Below, piece by piece: positions 1 through 8,732 of a DNA stretch of 64,000 bases (its first letter is position 1; each line of letters starts with the position of its first letter). The notes below the pieces were generated by a model. It saw nothing but the letters and a program-made list of their open reading frames with translations, did no database searches and had not been told where the DNA came from. Source of the stretch: Gordonibacter sp034932485 (lineage in GTDB: Bacteria; Actinomycetota; Coriobacteriia; Coriobacteriales; Eggerthellaceae); contig JAYFOQ010000021.1 of NCBI GenBank assembly GCA_034932485.1, positions 1-64,000 on the forward strand, read 5' to 3'. The position numbers and the translations under genes were made by a program.

Positions 1-111
1 TTCGAATACATAGAAACCTTTTACAATAAGAGAAGGATTCATTCCGCGCTCGGTTGGTTGAGTCCAGATGAGTTCGAAGCTAAGATGTTGCAATGCCGAA
101 AATCGGCTTAA
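1..111 (+). CDS. IS3-family transposase OrfB, C-terminal fragment
   Basis: Reading frame 1 is open from the first base to a TAA at 109-111. It encodes a C-terminal tail containing YIETFYNKRRIHSALGWLSP, the highly typical end of the DDE integrase-core transposase of IS3/IS150-type elements (a Y-x-x-x-R-x-H-S-L/A-G motif followed by SPxEF). The DDE catalytic residues lie upstream, outside the window. Whether the full gene is intact cannot be judged from here. Confidence 0.85.
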   Translation, partial: FEYIETFYNKRRIHSALGWLSPDEFEAKMLQCRKSA

Positions 112-140
112 CCGCTGTCAACTGAAGCGGGGCAGAATCA
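1..140 (+). mobile_element. 3' end of an IS3-family insertion sequence (cut by window edge)
   Basis: The window opens inside an insertion element. The last 36 codons of an IS3-type transposase are followed directly by a segment at 113-140 that, read on the other strand, begins TGATTCTGCCCCGC. This fits the usual IS3-family terminal inverted repeat, which starts with TGA and has a CCCC block. The element therefore probably ends at about 140. The left end and the target duplication lie outside the window, so the boundary cannot be confirmed. Confidence 0.6.
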
Positions 141-229
141 AACTTCGGGATTGTCATAAGGATTTGGTGGACAAAAGGGGCCACTACCAGAACGATTGCG
201 AGATACACTCCCAAAATGATGCCAAAGCA

Positions 230-913
230 TCAGAAGCTGTAGAGCATACATGCAAATCCATATTCGTTGAAGAGCAGGAAATGGCCCACGAGCATCGTAG
301 CGAGGTAGATTGCTGGTTCGCCGAGAGCAGTCCAGCCGCCTCGAGGGTGTTTGGCAAAAACCGGGGTGTATGTTGCATGCAGGCCGTAGGTTATCTGTGA
401 GCGTGAAGTGCTCGTTCCGTGGGAAAAATGCAGGTAGAGAGCGAATATGACAAAACCCACAAGGGTACCTAACGTATTGGCGACAAGATCGTCGGCATCG
501 GTGGTTCGGTGGTTGGCAAGCTGACTCAGCTCGATAAGGAGCGAGAAGGCGAAACCGAACGCCACCACAGGCAAAGCGCTGCGTACACGCCGCCAGAGAA
601 AGGGTAGCAGGAAGCCAAGGGGAACGAACAGGGCGATATTCAACGCAAAACCTGAGGAGATACCGCCGGAGAAGGGGATAAGGTTCACTTCCTGCGTCCG
701 TATTTCGAACCCTAAGCGTAGAAGATCGTGCAAGGTGCCGATACCGGTCACGTAGATCACAGCGAACAAGTACAGAGCGAATGTCAGCGCCATAGCGAAT
801 CGGGCAGTCGGTTTCCCACTGCGCCGTCCCCAGGCGCGTACACCCCCATAGGCAACAAGAAATGGCGCCAGAATGGTCGCGAGCTCGTAGGCGACCATAA
901 GAAACTCTTCCAT
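230..913 (-). CDS. VanZ-like family membrane protein
   Basis: This 227-residue protein has five or six hydrophobic segments. The central part carries the VanZ-family pattern: a conserved NLIPF after the second helix, then NIALFVPLGFLLPFLW, then ELSQL and D-A-DD-L-x-x-NTLG. VanZ proteins are polytopic membrane proteins; the founding member gives low-level teicoplanin resistance, and most homologues have no known role. A GGGAGG ribosome site lies six bases before the ATG. No glycopeptide-resistance genes are nearby, so no resistance function is inferred. The C-terminal 50 residues are an extra extension with one more membrane segment. It stands alone, divergent from the oxidoreductase operon. 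Confidence 0.75.
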   Translation of the reverse strand: MEEFLMVAYELATILAPFLVAYGGVRAWGRRSGKPTARFAMALTFALYLFAVIYVTGIGTLHDLLRLGFEIRTQEVNLIPFSGGISSGFALNIALFVPLGFLLPFLWRRVRSALPVVAFGFAFSLLIELSQLANHRTTDADDLVANTLGTLVGFVIFALYLHFSHGTSTSRSQITYGLHATYTPVFAKHPRGGWTALGEPAIYLATMLVGHFLLFNEYGFACMLYSF

Positions 914-1049
914 GCGTACCTCCCGGCTTGTACTTTATGTGGCGAGCGAATAAGCCGCCAAACCCACTCCTTGCCTTTTTAATGCTAGCAGCCTGAACAC
1001 GAGGTCTGCACCGCCGATACTGAAACTTAAGGGGCGCTTAAGGGTTCCG

Positions 1050-1068
1050 TTTTCGAAAGTTTCGAAAA
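1050..1068. promoter_or_regulatory. Perfect 9+1+9 palindrome, candidate operator
   Basis: TTTTCGAAA, one G, then TTTCGAAAA: a perfect 9-bp inverted repeat with a single central base, in the control region upstream of the oxidoreductase operon. The short spacer and lack of a following T-run argue for a dimeric protein-binding site rather than a terminator. The cognate regulator is unknown. Confidence 0.4.
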
Positions 1069-1134
1069 TAGGAGGAAAAGCGCATCTGCAAAGCATCTGT
1101 ACAGGTCAATCCTTGATCAGGCATTACTTTCTCA

Positions 1135-1153
1135 CTCACGCATAATGCGTGAG
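1135..1153. promoter_or_regulatory. Perfect 8+3+8 palindrome, candidate LuxR-type operator
   Basis: CTCACGCA, TAA, TGCGTGAG: a perfect 8-bp inverted repeat with a 3-base centre, about 140 bases before the first gene of the oxidoreductase operon. Its size (about 20 bp) suits a dimeric HTH regulator, and the operon ends in a LuxR-family gene. It is followed by GTTTT, so a weak terminator cannot be excluded. Confidence 0.4.
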
Positions 1154-1294
1154 GTTTTGACCCCAATTTATTCCACAATTCATCCAGAATGCAGATAGTT
1201 TTCCCTGTTTCCGCTACCTAGAGTGAGGTCATCTAAGGAAGGGGGAGCGCAGAGGTTCGCCTCAGCGCGTAACAGGGGGAGGTGCACGCAGTTT

Positions 1295-2146
1295 ATGCAG
1301 TGCGATCAAGAAGTCAACCTATCTTATACCGGGGTACTCGCTGCCTTGCCGGGCGGGCGACAGTTGAAAAATGTTGGCATTGACATGCAAGCTGCGGCGG
1401 GAACCTCTGCGGTGACTGCAGTTGATAGCGGTATTCTCGATCTCTCGGAGGTTGACACAAGTTTAAGCCAATATGCGATAGGCGAAAATGAGTTCTCCTT
1501 TGAGGAGAGACTATCCGCCCTTGAAGAAGCCGTGCTGAGGCACCCGCTTAATCGGGAGATCCTCTACAAGATGTTGGTGCTCTGTTCCAAGGAAGTACCG
1601 CTGCCGGTCCTTGAGGAGCGCATTGCTGCCTGTCCCGAATTCAAAACGGCGACGCAGAACCCGTATCGCCTGGCTACCATACTTGAGCGCTCCTATGGAC
1701 TCGAACGCAAAGAGCGCGACGTGCAGGGGCGGATCGTGTTCCCAGATCGTAAGGTGGGCCTCAGCGAGGACGAGGTTGACAGCCTGGTCTGCGGCATCTC
1801 TTTTGAAGCTACTCTCGTCGGCATCTACTTTGTCGAGCAGCATCGCCCCCGCGCACGCATTGTCGAACTGCTCGACCTTGCGCCCGAGCGCGCTGAAACC
1901 TACTGCGAAATGCTTGCGTTCGCAGCTGAGCGTCCCCGCTCCTACGCCGAGATCGAGCAGCTGCTGCGAGGCAAGCCTGCGCTGGAATATCTGGCAGAGG
2001 GAGAGAGGATCGTCATGCAGCCGAGTGTTTTCGTGGACAAGCTGGAGCGCGCAGGTGCGCTGGTTTGGGACGGGAGATGGAAATTGACCGAGGAAGGGGA
2101 GAGATATTGGGAAGAGTTGAAGGCAGCAACGAACGGCAAACAATGA
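1295..2146 (+). CDS. Uncharacterised protein heading the Mo-oxidoreductase operon; winged-helix-like C-terminus
   Basis: I do not recognise this 283-residue protein (from the ATG at 1295, preceded by GGGGGAGG; an in-frame GTG at 1223 would add 24 residues). It is soluble, acidic and rich in helix. The last 80 residues (YAEIEQLL ... VFVDKLERAGALVWDGRWKLTEEGERYWEEL) look like a winged-helix domain of the kind that ends in a beta-hairpin and a LTEEG helix. It stops 17 bases before the ATG of the catalytic subunit, so it is almost certainly cotranscribed. A regulatory or maturation role for the Mo enzyme is an inference from position only. Similar proteins precede DMSO-reductase-family genes in Eggerthellaceae, as far as I recall. 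Confidence 0.75.
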   Translation: MQCDQEVNLSYTGVLAALPGGRQLKNVGIDMQAAAGTSAVTAVDSGILDLSEVDTSLSQYAIGENEFSFEERLSALEEAVLRHPLNREILYKMLVLCSKEVPLPVLEERIAACPEFKTATQNPYRLATILERSYGLERKERDVQGRIVFPDRKVGLSEDEVDSLVCGISFEATLVGIYFVEQHRPRARIVELLDLAPERAETYCEMLAFAAERPRSYAEIEQLLRGKPALEYLAEGERIVMQPSVFVDKLERAGALVWDGRWKLTEEGERYWEELKAATNGKQ

Positions 2147-2163
2147 CAGGAAGGGAAGGGAAC

Positions 2164-4995
2164 ATGTCGGAAACCACACTGACCCGCCGCAGCTTCATGA
2201 AGGCCTCTGCGCTTGCGGCCGCAGCGACGGCCGTTGGCGCTTCGATGGTCGGCTGCATGCAGGAGACCGCAAAGAAAGAAGAAGGAGCCGCAAGCGGTGA
2301 CAGCACGAGTGAACTCGTGAAGATGAAGACGTCCTGCCATGGCTGTATCCAAATGTGTCCGGCCATCGCCTACCTGCAAGACGGCGTGGTCGTGAAGCTG
2401 GAAGGCGATCCCGATGCCCCGGTGAGCCGCGGGTCTCTGTGCATCAAGGGGCTGAACCAGCTGCATACTATGTACAGCCCTCGGCGCATTCTACACCCGC
2501 TCAAGCGTGCTGGCGAGCGTGGCGAGAACAAATGGGAAGTTATCTCGTGGGACCAGGCCATCGACGAGGCAGCAACCCATATTGTCGATGCCATCGAGAA
2601 ATACGGACCCTACTCGTTCTTCGCGAGCGTGGGTGGTGGCGGTGCGTTCTCATTCATGGAGGCCATGACGCTGCCTATGGCGTTCGGTTCGCCGACGGTA
2701 TTCGAGCCGGGCTGCGCACAGTGCTACTTGCCCCGTTGGTCGCTCTCCAAGCTCTTCTACGGCGGCATCGACCAGTCTATTGCCGACAATGCTGTGCAGG
2801 AGATATTCCGCACGGGAGACGACAACAAAGTCGAGGCCGTCGTGCTCTGGGCCGCCCAGCCCTCCGTCAGCCAAACGGCTGAGTCGGGCCGCGGCATGGC
2901 CGAGCTGCGCGCCAAGGGCGTGAAGACCGTCGTGGTCGACCCCAACTTCTCACCCGACGCAGTGAAGGCGGATGTATGGCTGCCCGTGCGTCCCGCCACC
3001 GACACGGGATTGATCCTGTGCTGGTTTCGCTATATTTTCGAGAACAAACTCTACGACGAGCAGTTCACCAAGTTTTGGACGAACTTGCCGTTCCTTATCG
3101 ACCCCGACACCAAGCTGCCGGTGACGGCAAAAGAACTGTTCCCGGACTTCAAGCAGACTACGCCCGACAACACGCCGGCTTACGTGTGCTTCGATCTGAA
3201 AACGAACGCCGTGGCGCCTTTCGAGTTTTCAGCGCCCGCCGAGGCGAAAGTCGATCCCGAGATATTCTGGACAGGCGAAGTAGGCGGCAAAACCTACCGA
3301 ACCGCCGGCCAGATTTACCGGGAGGAAGCCGAGCCTTGGACGCTCGACTACACCGCACAGAACTGCTGGCTAGAAGCCGACAAGATCGAGGAAGCCATCA
3401 GGATATACGCAGATGCCAGCGTAGCCGGCATTGCCAACGGCGTCGCCTCCGACATGACCGAATCGGCCTCGCAGGTTCCGCTCGGGTGCATGGGCCTGGA
3501 TTCCATCATGGGCTATGTGAACAAGCCGGGTTGCACGATGACACAGTATGGGGCTGCCGGCGCGCTGCCCTCCAAGCGTCCCGTCACCTACAACAACGGG
3601 TTCGACGGCATGTTCTCCGACATGTACGGCATCGGTGCGGTGGTCGGCATGTCGGAAGCCGAGAACCAGGCGCGTGCCGAGGAGCTAGGCGAGAAGAACC
3701 CGCAGCAGAAGCTTGCCAACCAGCTGCTCATCGACCGTTTGGGCATGAAGGACCACAAGGGCCTCTACGCTTGGTGCCACTCGCACATCCCCACGGTGCG
3801 TCAGGCTATCGCCACCGGCGAGCCGTACAAGCCGCGCGTGTGGTTCGATATGTCGGGCAACAAGCTGGCCATGCTCGGTAACGCGAAGTCGTGGTACGAG
3901 GTATTCCCCGAGATTGACTACATCATCGGCCAGTACCCCATGCTCACCTCCTTCCATATTGAAGCGGCCGACCTGGTGTTCCCGCTGCGCGAATGGCTTG
4001 AGGAGCCTATGGTAAACATGACCCAACTGAACACCCAGTGGCTGCAAAACGAGTGCGTGCATATCGGCGAGACCGTCTCCCATTCCATTCCGGCCGCGCA
4101 AGTGGTGGCGAAATGCAGCGAGTTGATGGGCGGCGAACTGCCGGGGCTGAAGCCGGGCTACCTAGGCAGTGCCACCGAGGAAGAAGTGAAGGCCGCCGTA
4201 GCCGAGACGCTGCATGCACCCAGCTGGGACGAGCTAGTGAAAGACACCGACAAGTACGTACCCTACGTCACGCCCGCCGACGAGTACTTCAACTACCACC
4301 AGCACGAGACGGTGGTTGACGACGGCCTGCCTGCCGGATTCGGCACCGAGTCGCGCAAGATCGAGACGTACTGCCAGATACTGCTGAAACTCTCCCGCAC
4401 CGGCTACCCCTTCTGTTACCCAGAGCCCCAGGTGGCGTGCGCCGACTACAGTCCCATCTGCTCCTACATCGAGCCGGCCGAAAGCCCGCTTGTCGACACT
4501 GAGTACCCCTTCGTGCTTACGTCCGGCCGCGTGCCGCACTTCCATCACGGCACGATGCGCCACGCGCCGTTCTCTCGGGAACTGCATCCCACAGCTGAGA
4601 TCCGCATCAACCCTACTTCGGCCAAGGAACTGGGCATAGCCCATATGGACTGGGTGAAGGTGTCGAGCCGCCGCGGCGAGGTGCATGCCCGTGCCTACCT
4701 GACCGAAGGCGTGAACCCTAAGACGGTATGGATGGAGCGCTTCTGGAACCCCGAATGCTTCGATGCGTCCCAGCCAAACCCCACCGCCGGTTGGCGCGAA
4801 TGCAACGTGAACGTGCTCACGAAAAACGACGCGCCATTCAACGAGGTGTACGGATCGTACACGAACCGCGGTTTCACCGTGAAGATCGAGAAGTCCGAGA
4901 AGCCGGCGGGCGTATGGGTGGAACCTGCTGAGTTCGCCCCGTTCCTGCCCACGGCCGACCTGCTGACCGAGGCCCAGACGAAGGATGTGTTCTGA
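2164..4995 (+). CDS. Tat-exported molybdopterin oxidoreductase catalytic subunit (DMSO reductase family)
   Basis: This 943-residue enzyme begins with a twin-arginine signal (TRRSFMKAS; RR at residues 8-9) and a possible lipobox ending at Cys31. A [4Fe-4S] motif follows: C58-x2-C61-x3-C65 and C93 within CIKG, the Lys being the usual electron-transfer residue. Then come the Mo-bis-PGD domains and a C-terminal MopB dinucleotide-binding domain (VLTSGRVPHFHHGTMRHAP). The ATG at 2164 follows AAGGGAAGGG; longer frames would bury the signal peptide. It is the first of three overlapping or adjacent subunit/chaperone genes. The substrate is unknown: DMSO/TMAO-type reduction is a default label, and Eggerthellaceae also use this family for tetrathionate, arsenate and catechol dehydroxylation. 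Confidence 0.93.
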   Translation: MSETTLTRRSFMKASALAAAATAVGASMVGCMQETAKKEEGAASGDSTSELVKMKTSCHGCIQMCPAIAYLQDGVVVKLEGDPDAPVSRGSLCIKGLNQLHTMYSPRRILHPLKRAGERGENKWEVISWDQAIDEAATHIVDAIEKYGPYSFFASVGGGGAFSFMEAMTLPMAFGSPTVFEPGCAQCYLPRWSLSKLFYGGIDQSIADNAVQEIFRTGDDNKVEAVVLWAAQPSVSQTAESGRGMAELRAKGVKTVVVDPNFSPDAVKADVWLPVRPATDTGLILCWFRYIFENKLYDEQFTKFWTNLPFLIDPDTKLPVTAKELFPDFKQTTPDNTPAYVCFDLKTNAVAPFEFSAPAEAKVDPEIFWTGEVGGKTYRTAGQIYREEAEPWTLDYTAQNCWLEADKIEEAIRIYADASVAGIANGVASDMTESASQVPLGCMGLDSIMGYVNKPGCTMTQYGAAGALPSKRPVTYNNGFDGMFSDMYGIGAVVGMSEAENQARAEELGEKNPQQKLANQLLIDRLGMKDHKGLYAWCHSHIPTVRQAIATGEPYKPRVWFDMSGNKLAMLGNAKSWYEVFPEIDYIIGQYPMLTSFHIEAADLVFPLREWLEEPMVNMTQLNTQWLQNECVHIGETVSHSIPAAQVVAKCSELMGGELPGLKPGYLGSATEEEVKAAVAETLHAPSWDELVKDTDKYVPYVTPADEYFNYHQHETVVDDGLPAGFGTESRKIETYCQILLKLSRTGYPFCYPEPQVACADYSPICSYIEPAESPLVDTEYPFVLTSGRVPHFHHGTMRHAPFSRELHPTAEIRINPTSAKELGIAHMDWVKVSSRRGEVHARAYLTEGVNPKTVWMERFWNPECFDASQPNPTAGWRECNVNVLTKNDAPFNEVYGSYTNRGFTVKIEKSEKPAGVWVEPAEFAPFLPTADLLTEAQTKDVF

Positions 4996-5609
4996 TGAAA
5001 AACTGCCTGGTTGTAGATTTGGATCGTTGCAGCGGATGCGACAGCTGCGTGGCCGCATGCAAGCACGAGAACGGTATCGACCTGGGCGTGCACCTCAACC
5101 GCGTGGTCGCTGTGGGGCCGACGGGCACGTTCCCGAATATCGAGATGTACTGGCTGCCCCTGCAATGCCAGCAGTGCGCCAATCCCGGCTGCATCGAGGT
5201 ATGCCCGACCGGCGCCTCCTACCGCGATGAGGAAACAGGCGTAGTGCTGGTGAACGCCGAGGAGTGCATCGGCTGCGAATCGTGCATACCCGCGTGCCCC
5301 TACGAGGCCCGCATGCTGAACCCCAGCAAGAACGTCGTCGAGAAGTGCACGCTGTGCTTCCAGCGCCATTCCGACGCAGACTGGATGCCTGCCTGCGTCC
5401 ATAACTGCTGCTGCGGAGCGCGCATCTTCGGCGATTTGGACGATCCAGAGAGCGTGGCCTCCAAGGCCGTCGCAGCGGCAGGTGACGAGAACCGCCATCA
5501 CCTGGCCGATCCGGGCAGCCTTGCGCCCTCGACCGTGTACCTCCTCTCGAAACGCGTGGCAGCCTGGGAGGACGCACCGGACCCGGTGGCCCGCGTCGCG
5601 AAGGCATAG
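4995..5609 (+). CDS. Four-cluster ferredoxin subunit (DmsB/NrfC-type)
   Basis: This 204-residue iron-sulfur protein should pass electrons to the Mo subunit. Four cysteine sets are visible: C12xxC15xxC18xxxC22, then CQQCANPGCIEVC, then CIGCESCIPAC, then CTLC with a distant CVHNCC. This is the layout of DmsB/PhsB/NrfC proteins holding four [4Fe-4S] clusters. Its ATG overlaps the TGA of the catalytic gene (TGATG), indicating translational coupling. It has no signal peptide, so it is presumably exported with the folded catalytic subunit through Tat. Confidence 0.93.
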   Translation: MKNCLVVDLDRCSGCDSCVAACKHENGIDLGVHLNRVVAVGPTGTFPNIEMYWLPLQCQQCANPGCIEVCPTGASYRDEETGVVLVNAEECIGCESCIPACPYEARMLNPSKNVVEKCTLCFQRHSDADWMPACVHNCCCGARIFGDLDDPESVASKAVAAAGDENRHHLADPGSLAPSTVYLLSKRVAAWEDAPDPVARVAKA

Positions 5610-5715
5610 GCGGCGCAAGCTGCGCATAACAGCAGAAGTTCCCCGGCGGGCACTCCCTCCCAGGCTCCCCGCCCGCCGGGAGCTTCACCGAGAACAGCAA
5701 CGAGAGGTGATTTGC

Positions 5716-6405
5716 ATGATCGGGCAGGAAACCCTTGCGGCGATGGTCGCGGCACTTGAGGGCCGGGCAGCGTTCTACGACCTACTGGCCTCACTGTACT
5801 ACCGTCCTTTAACCGAAGAGCAGATTGAGCGCATCGCACAGGGGGGATTTGCCCCCTGTGCCGAAGTGAACGCGCTTTTCGACGAAGGGCTGCACGATAT
5901 CGAACGTTCCTTGGGCAAACGCAATACCGGCACGCGGCAAGAGCTTGCCGTGGACTTCACCGGCGCGTTCGCGGGCACCTCGTCGTGGGAAGGACACTGC
6001 GCCATGCCCTGCGAGTCAGTGTTCACCAGCGAAGAGGGGCTCATGTACCAGGGGTCCTACCACGAGGTGCACCGCGTGTTCAAGGAGCACCAGGTAAGCC
6101 GCAGCACTGGATTCGACTTCCCCGACGATCACTTGTCGTTTCTGTGCACGTTCATGGCCATGCTCTCGCAGCGTGCGAACGACGCACTGAAGGCAGGGGA
6201 GTATGGAGAAGCCCTCAAGCAGGTTCGAACGTCCCGTGCGTTTCTTGAAGCCCATATCCTGTCATGGCTCGACCCCTTCGAGGAACTTGCCCTGCGCCTT
6301 TTGTGCACGCGTTTTTACCGGGGCGTGCTGAAGGCCAGCCGCGGGTTCTTCGAGTTCGACCTCGAGATGTGCGACGACCTTGCCGAAGAGTTGGAAAACG
6401 CATGA
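5716..6405 (+). CDS. TorD/DmsD-family molybdoenzyme chaperone
   Basis: This 229-residue all-helical protein has FYDLLASLYYRPL at the start and the TorD-family core E-(x)n-FDFPDDHLSFLCTFMAML (the PDH motif). These chaperones bind the twin-arginine leader of the cognate reductase and hold it until the Mo cofactor is inserted. The ATG at 5716 follows GAGAGGTGA; the frame upstream is arginine-rich noise. A 106-base spacer separates it from the Fe-S gene, but the strand and context make it part of the operon. Confidence 0.9.
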   Translation: MIGQETLAAMVAALEGRAAFYDLLASLYYRPLTEEQIERIAQGGFAPCAEVNALFDEGLHDIERSLGKRNTGTRQELAVDFTGAFAGTSSWEGHCAMPCESVFTSEEGLMYQGSYHEVHRVFKEHQVSRSTGFDFPDDHLSFLCTFMAMLSQRANDALKAGEYGEALKQVRTSRAFLEAHILSWLDPFEELALRLLCTRFYRGVLKASRGFFEFDLEMCDDLAEELENA

Positions 6406-6421
6406 GCACGGGGAGGTCGTC

Positions 6422-7117
6422 ATGACGTTTGCAATCGTTTTGGCTGCCACGGTGGCAGCCTGCTTTGCGCTGCGCAACCCTTTGCGTGCCTATCCGTTGG
6501 CGTTCTATGTCCTGGCGTTTGCCGCCGATGCGCTGTTTCTTGCAGGCGTTCTGGGCGGGCTGCCGCGTGCTGCTTGGAGCGTTATGCTCGTGCTCATGCA
6601 GAAATGCATGGTGCCGACGGCGTTGTTTGCCGTGGTGATGTATATCGGAGTGCTGCCGCGCGATTCGCGGCCCTCCCTTTGGCTGAAGCCCGTTCGAGCC
6701 GAGCTGTCTATCGTCGCTTGGATACTGTCGCTGGGCCATGTTGCCGTATACGCGGCAACTTACCTTCCACGCATTGCCCTCGGCGGACCCGTCAACGCGA
6801 ACGTGGGAGCATCTTTCGTGGTGGCCGTCGTGCTGCTAGCCTTGTTGGCGGTGCTGAGCGTGACGTCGTTCAATGTCGTGAAGAAGCACATGGGCACGGC
6901 TTCCTGGAAGAAAGTGCAGTTGCTGGCCTATCCGTTCTTCGGGCTGGTGTACGTCCATGTGCTGCTCATGCTGCTGCCCTCGGCATTGCATGGCGGAATT
7001 GCCTCGGGCATTTCGGTTGCGGTATACTCCGTTATGTTCGTGGCCTACTTCATCTTGCGGATCGCCCGCGCGCGAGGGGAGGGGCACGCAAAGCAGCTTG
7101 AGGGGGCTGTCGTATAG
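6422..7117 (+). CDS. Ferric-reductase-like / MsrQ-like haem b membrane protein
   Basis: This 231-residue protein has about seven membrane helices. Two helices carry well-placed histidines, H106 (ILSLGHVAVYAA) and H179 (FFGLVYVHVLLML), and a SWKKVQLLAYPFFGLVYVH stretch resembles the WKxLQRLxYxxxxxxxxH segment of the ferric reductase-like/YedZ (MsrQ) fold. It probably binds haem b and passes electrons from menaquinol to the Fe-S subunit, replacing the usual NrfD/DmsC anchor. The ATG follows GGGAGGTCGTC. The preceding gene ends 17 bases before. The anchor role is inferred from position and fold. Confidence 0.8.
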   Translation: MTFAIVLAATVAACFALRNPLRAYPLAFYVLAFAADALFLAGVLGGLPRAAWSVMLVLMQKCMVPTALFAVVMYIGVLPRDSRPSLWLKPVRAELSIVAWILSLGHVAVYAATYLPRIALGGPVNANVGASFVVAVVLLALLAVLSVTSFNVVKKHMGTASWKKVQLLAYPFFGLVYVHVLLMLLPSALHGGIASGISVAVYSVMFVAYFILRIARARGEGHAKQLEGAVV

Positions 7118-7119
7118 CG

Positions 7120-8727
7120 GTGCCGAGCACGAGCAGGTCGTCGTTCGGACACGGGGGAGGATGGCTGGGCACAGCAGTGAAGACGTTTCTCGATAAGCTG
7201 GTCAAGGCATGTCCCGCTTTGCCGTACGTGTCGCTTGGCCTTTGGTTAGCTTGGGCTTACATTACTTACAGCGGCACAGCCTGGCTCTCCGATACCGAAA
7301 CGAACGGCCAAAACATCTCCATCTTGTACGTTATTTCGACCGTCGCGTTTGCTATAGCGCTGCTCGCTTCGACTTTTGCGGCACCGCGTACGAGGCAAAT
7401 GCTTGCCAATCCGGCATGGATTATCGGAGGTGGGGCCCTCGCATCGTTTGGATGTATTCTTATCATCGCGATAGGGCCATACTATTTAAGCACCGTAATA
7501 CCTCAAGAGGTCGTCAAAGTAATTTTCTGGCTCGGCAGTGGCATAAGTGGCGTTGGGACGGCCGTCTTCGGCCTCAAGTGCGGTGAGCTTTACGGTAGCC
7601 TACCTCCACGTAAGACCATCCTCTATGCGGCGCTTTCCCATATTGTGCTCGCCTTCGTTTACTTCGTTGCCATTGGTGCACCAACATGGGGTCCTGTTTC
7701 CGGTGGGCCCTCGCTCTTTGGCATCATTGTCTTTACCGGCATGCCTCTTTTGGCAAGTCTTGTCGCAACACTCTCTTTCATTCTCCCGAAAAAAACCGCT
7801 CCCGAGCCATCTTATACCGAGAGTCGTTCGCGGCTTTCCCGCCCGTTCTGGAAGCTAGTTGCGGTGACGCTCGTATTCTCGGTGATCGTCGTAGCGCTGC
7901 GCTCGGCGCTGGTGGAGATTTCGCCCGTCGAGGTTACGTTGGACAATACGCGGCTTGTCATGCTGCTGCGCATCCTGATGGCGGTCGTGTTCGCCTGCGC
8001 AGCGATCGGCCTCGATGCCGATCGGTTTAACTTCGGCAAGATATATTCGGTCATCATGGCCACAGTAGTGGCCCTGATCGCATTTTGTCCCATCGTGGGC
8101 GTCATGCACCTGTTGTGGAGCCAGATTATCACCTTTTTGTCATGTGTCTTCGAGTTCGTACTCTGGTGTATCCTTACCTTTATCGTGTACCAAAAACGTA
8201 TCTCGCCAATCCTGGTGTTTGGATACGGATACGGTGCCTTTATGCTGGGAAGCGGTATCGGGTGGGCGCTCGGCATCCAGGGATTCTCTCAGCAACTCAT
8301 CGCATCGAACGATTTCGCACTGTATCTAGTATTGGCCATAACGGTGTTAGGCTGTGCATTCCTGCTGTTCTCCGAAAAAGAATTCGACAACCTGTTCCAG
8401 CCAGAAAGTGCCGACGAGGAGACGCTTGACGACCTTTTCGGTGACGGGCTTCCCTTGACCAAAGGGGAAAGCTTGGAAGAAGGCCACAAGAGCACGTTTC
8501 GCCATGCGGTCGACGGATTGGCGGAAGAGCATGGACTTTCGCATCGTGAAAAAGATGTATTCCGATGCCTAGCGATGGGCTACAGCAGCTCGGCCGCAGC
8601 TAAGAGCCTGCACGTCTCATGGAACACCGTGCGCACGCATACGCGCAACGTCTATGCAAAACTGGATGTTCACTCCCGCCAAGAATTGATAAATCTGGTA
8701 GATCGGGCCGCAAGTAGGGTTCCTTGA
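7120..8727 (+). CDS. LuxR-family transcription regulator with multi-spanning membrane N-terminus
   Basis: This protein of up to 535 residues has about 12 hydrophobic segments in the first 420 residues. A C-terminal LuxR HTH follows (HGLSHREKDVFRCLAMGYSS ... SWNTVRTHTRNVYAKLDVHSRQELI), including the SxREKxV and VRTHxxNxYxKL signatures. Membrane-embedded LuxR regulators of this layout are abundant in Eggerthellaceae beside respiratory reductase genes and are thought to sense small molecules. The GTG at 7120 is two bases after the cytochrome stop; a GTG at 7177 is also possible, and neither has an ideal ribosome site. It likely controls the operon it ends; the palindromes at 1050 and 1135 are candidate targets. 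Confidence 0.9.
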   Translation: MPSTSRSSFGHGGGWLGTAVKTFLDKLVKACPALPYVSLGLWLAWAYITYSGTAWLSDTETNGQNISILYVISTVAFAIALLASTFAAPRTRQMLANPAWIIGGGALASFGCILIIAIGPYYLSTVIPQEVVKVIFWLGSGISGVGTAVFGLKCGELYGSLPPRKTILYAALSHIVLAFVYFVAIGAPTWGPVSGGPSLFGIIVFTGMPLLASLVATLSFILPKKTAPEPSYTESRSRLSRPFWKLVAVTLVFSVIVVALRSALVEISPVEVTLDNTRLVMLLRILMAVVFACAAIGLDADRFNFGKIYSVIMATVVALIAFCPIVGVMHLLWSQIITFLSCVFEFVLWCILTFIVYQKRISPILVFGYGYGAFMLGSGIGWALGIQGFSQQLIASNDFALYLVLAITVLGCAFLLFSEKEFDNLFQPESADEETLDDLFGDGLPLTKGESLEEGHKSTFRHAVDGLAEEHGLSHREKDVFRCLAMGYSSSAAAKSLHVSWNTVRTHTRNVYAKLDVHSRQELINLVDRAASRVP

Positions 8728-8732
8728 CGGCC

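Larger units (their letters stand above)
914..1294. other. Intergenic control region between vanZ-like gene and Mo-oxidoreductase operon
   Basis: This 380-base gap has no convincing gene. It contains two perfect inverted repeats, listed separately (1050-1068 and 1135-1153), and a CTTAAG...CTTAAG pair at 1026-1042. It probably holds the divergent promoters of the flanking genes. No clear -35/-10 pair stands out by eye. Confidence 0.5.

Noticed and set aside
7209..7586. Plus-strand frame overlapping the LuxR gene start
   Set aside because: It lies wholly within the LuxR coding region in another frame, and its composition is not protein-like.
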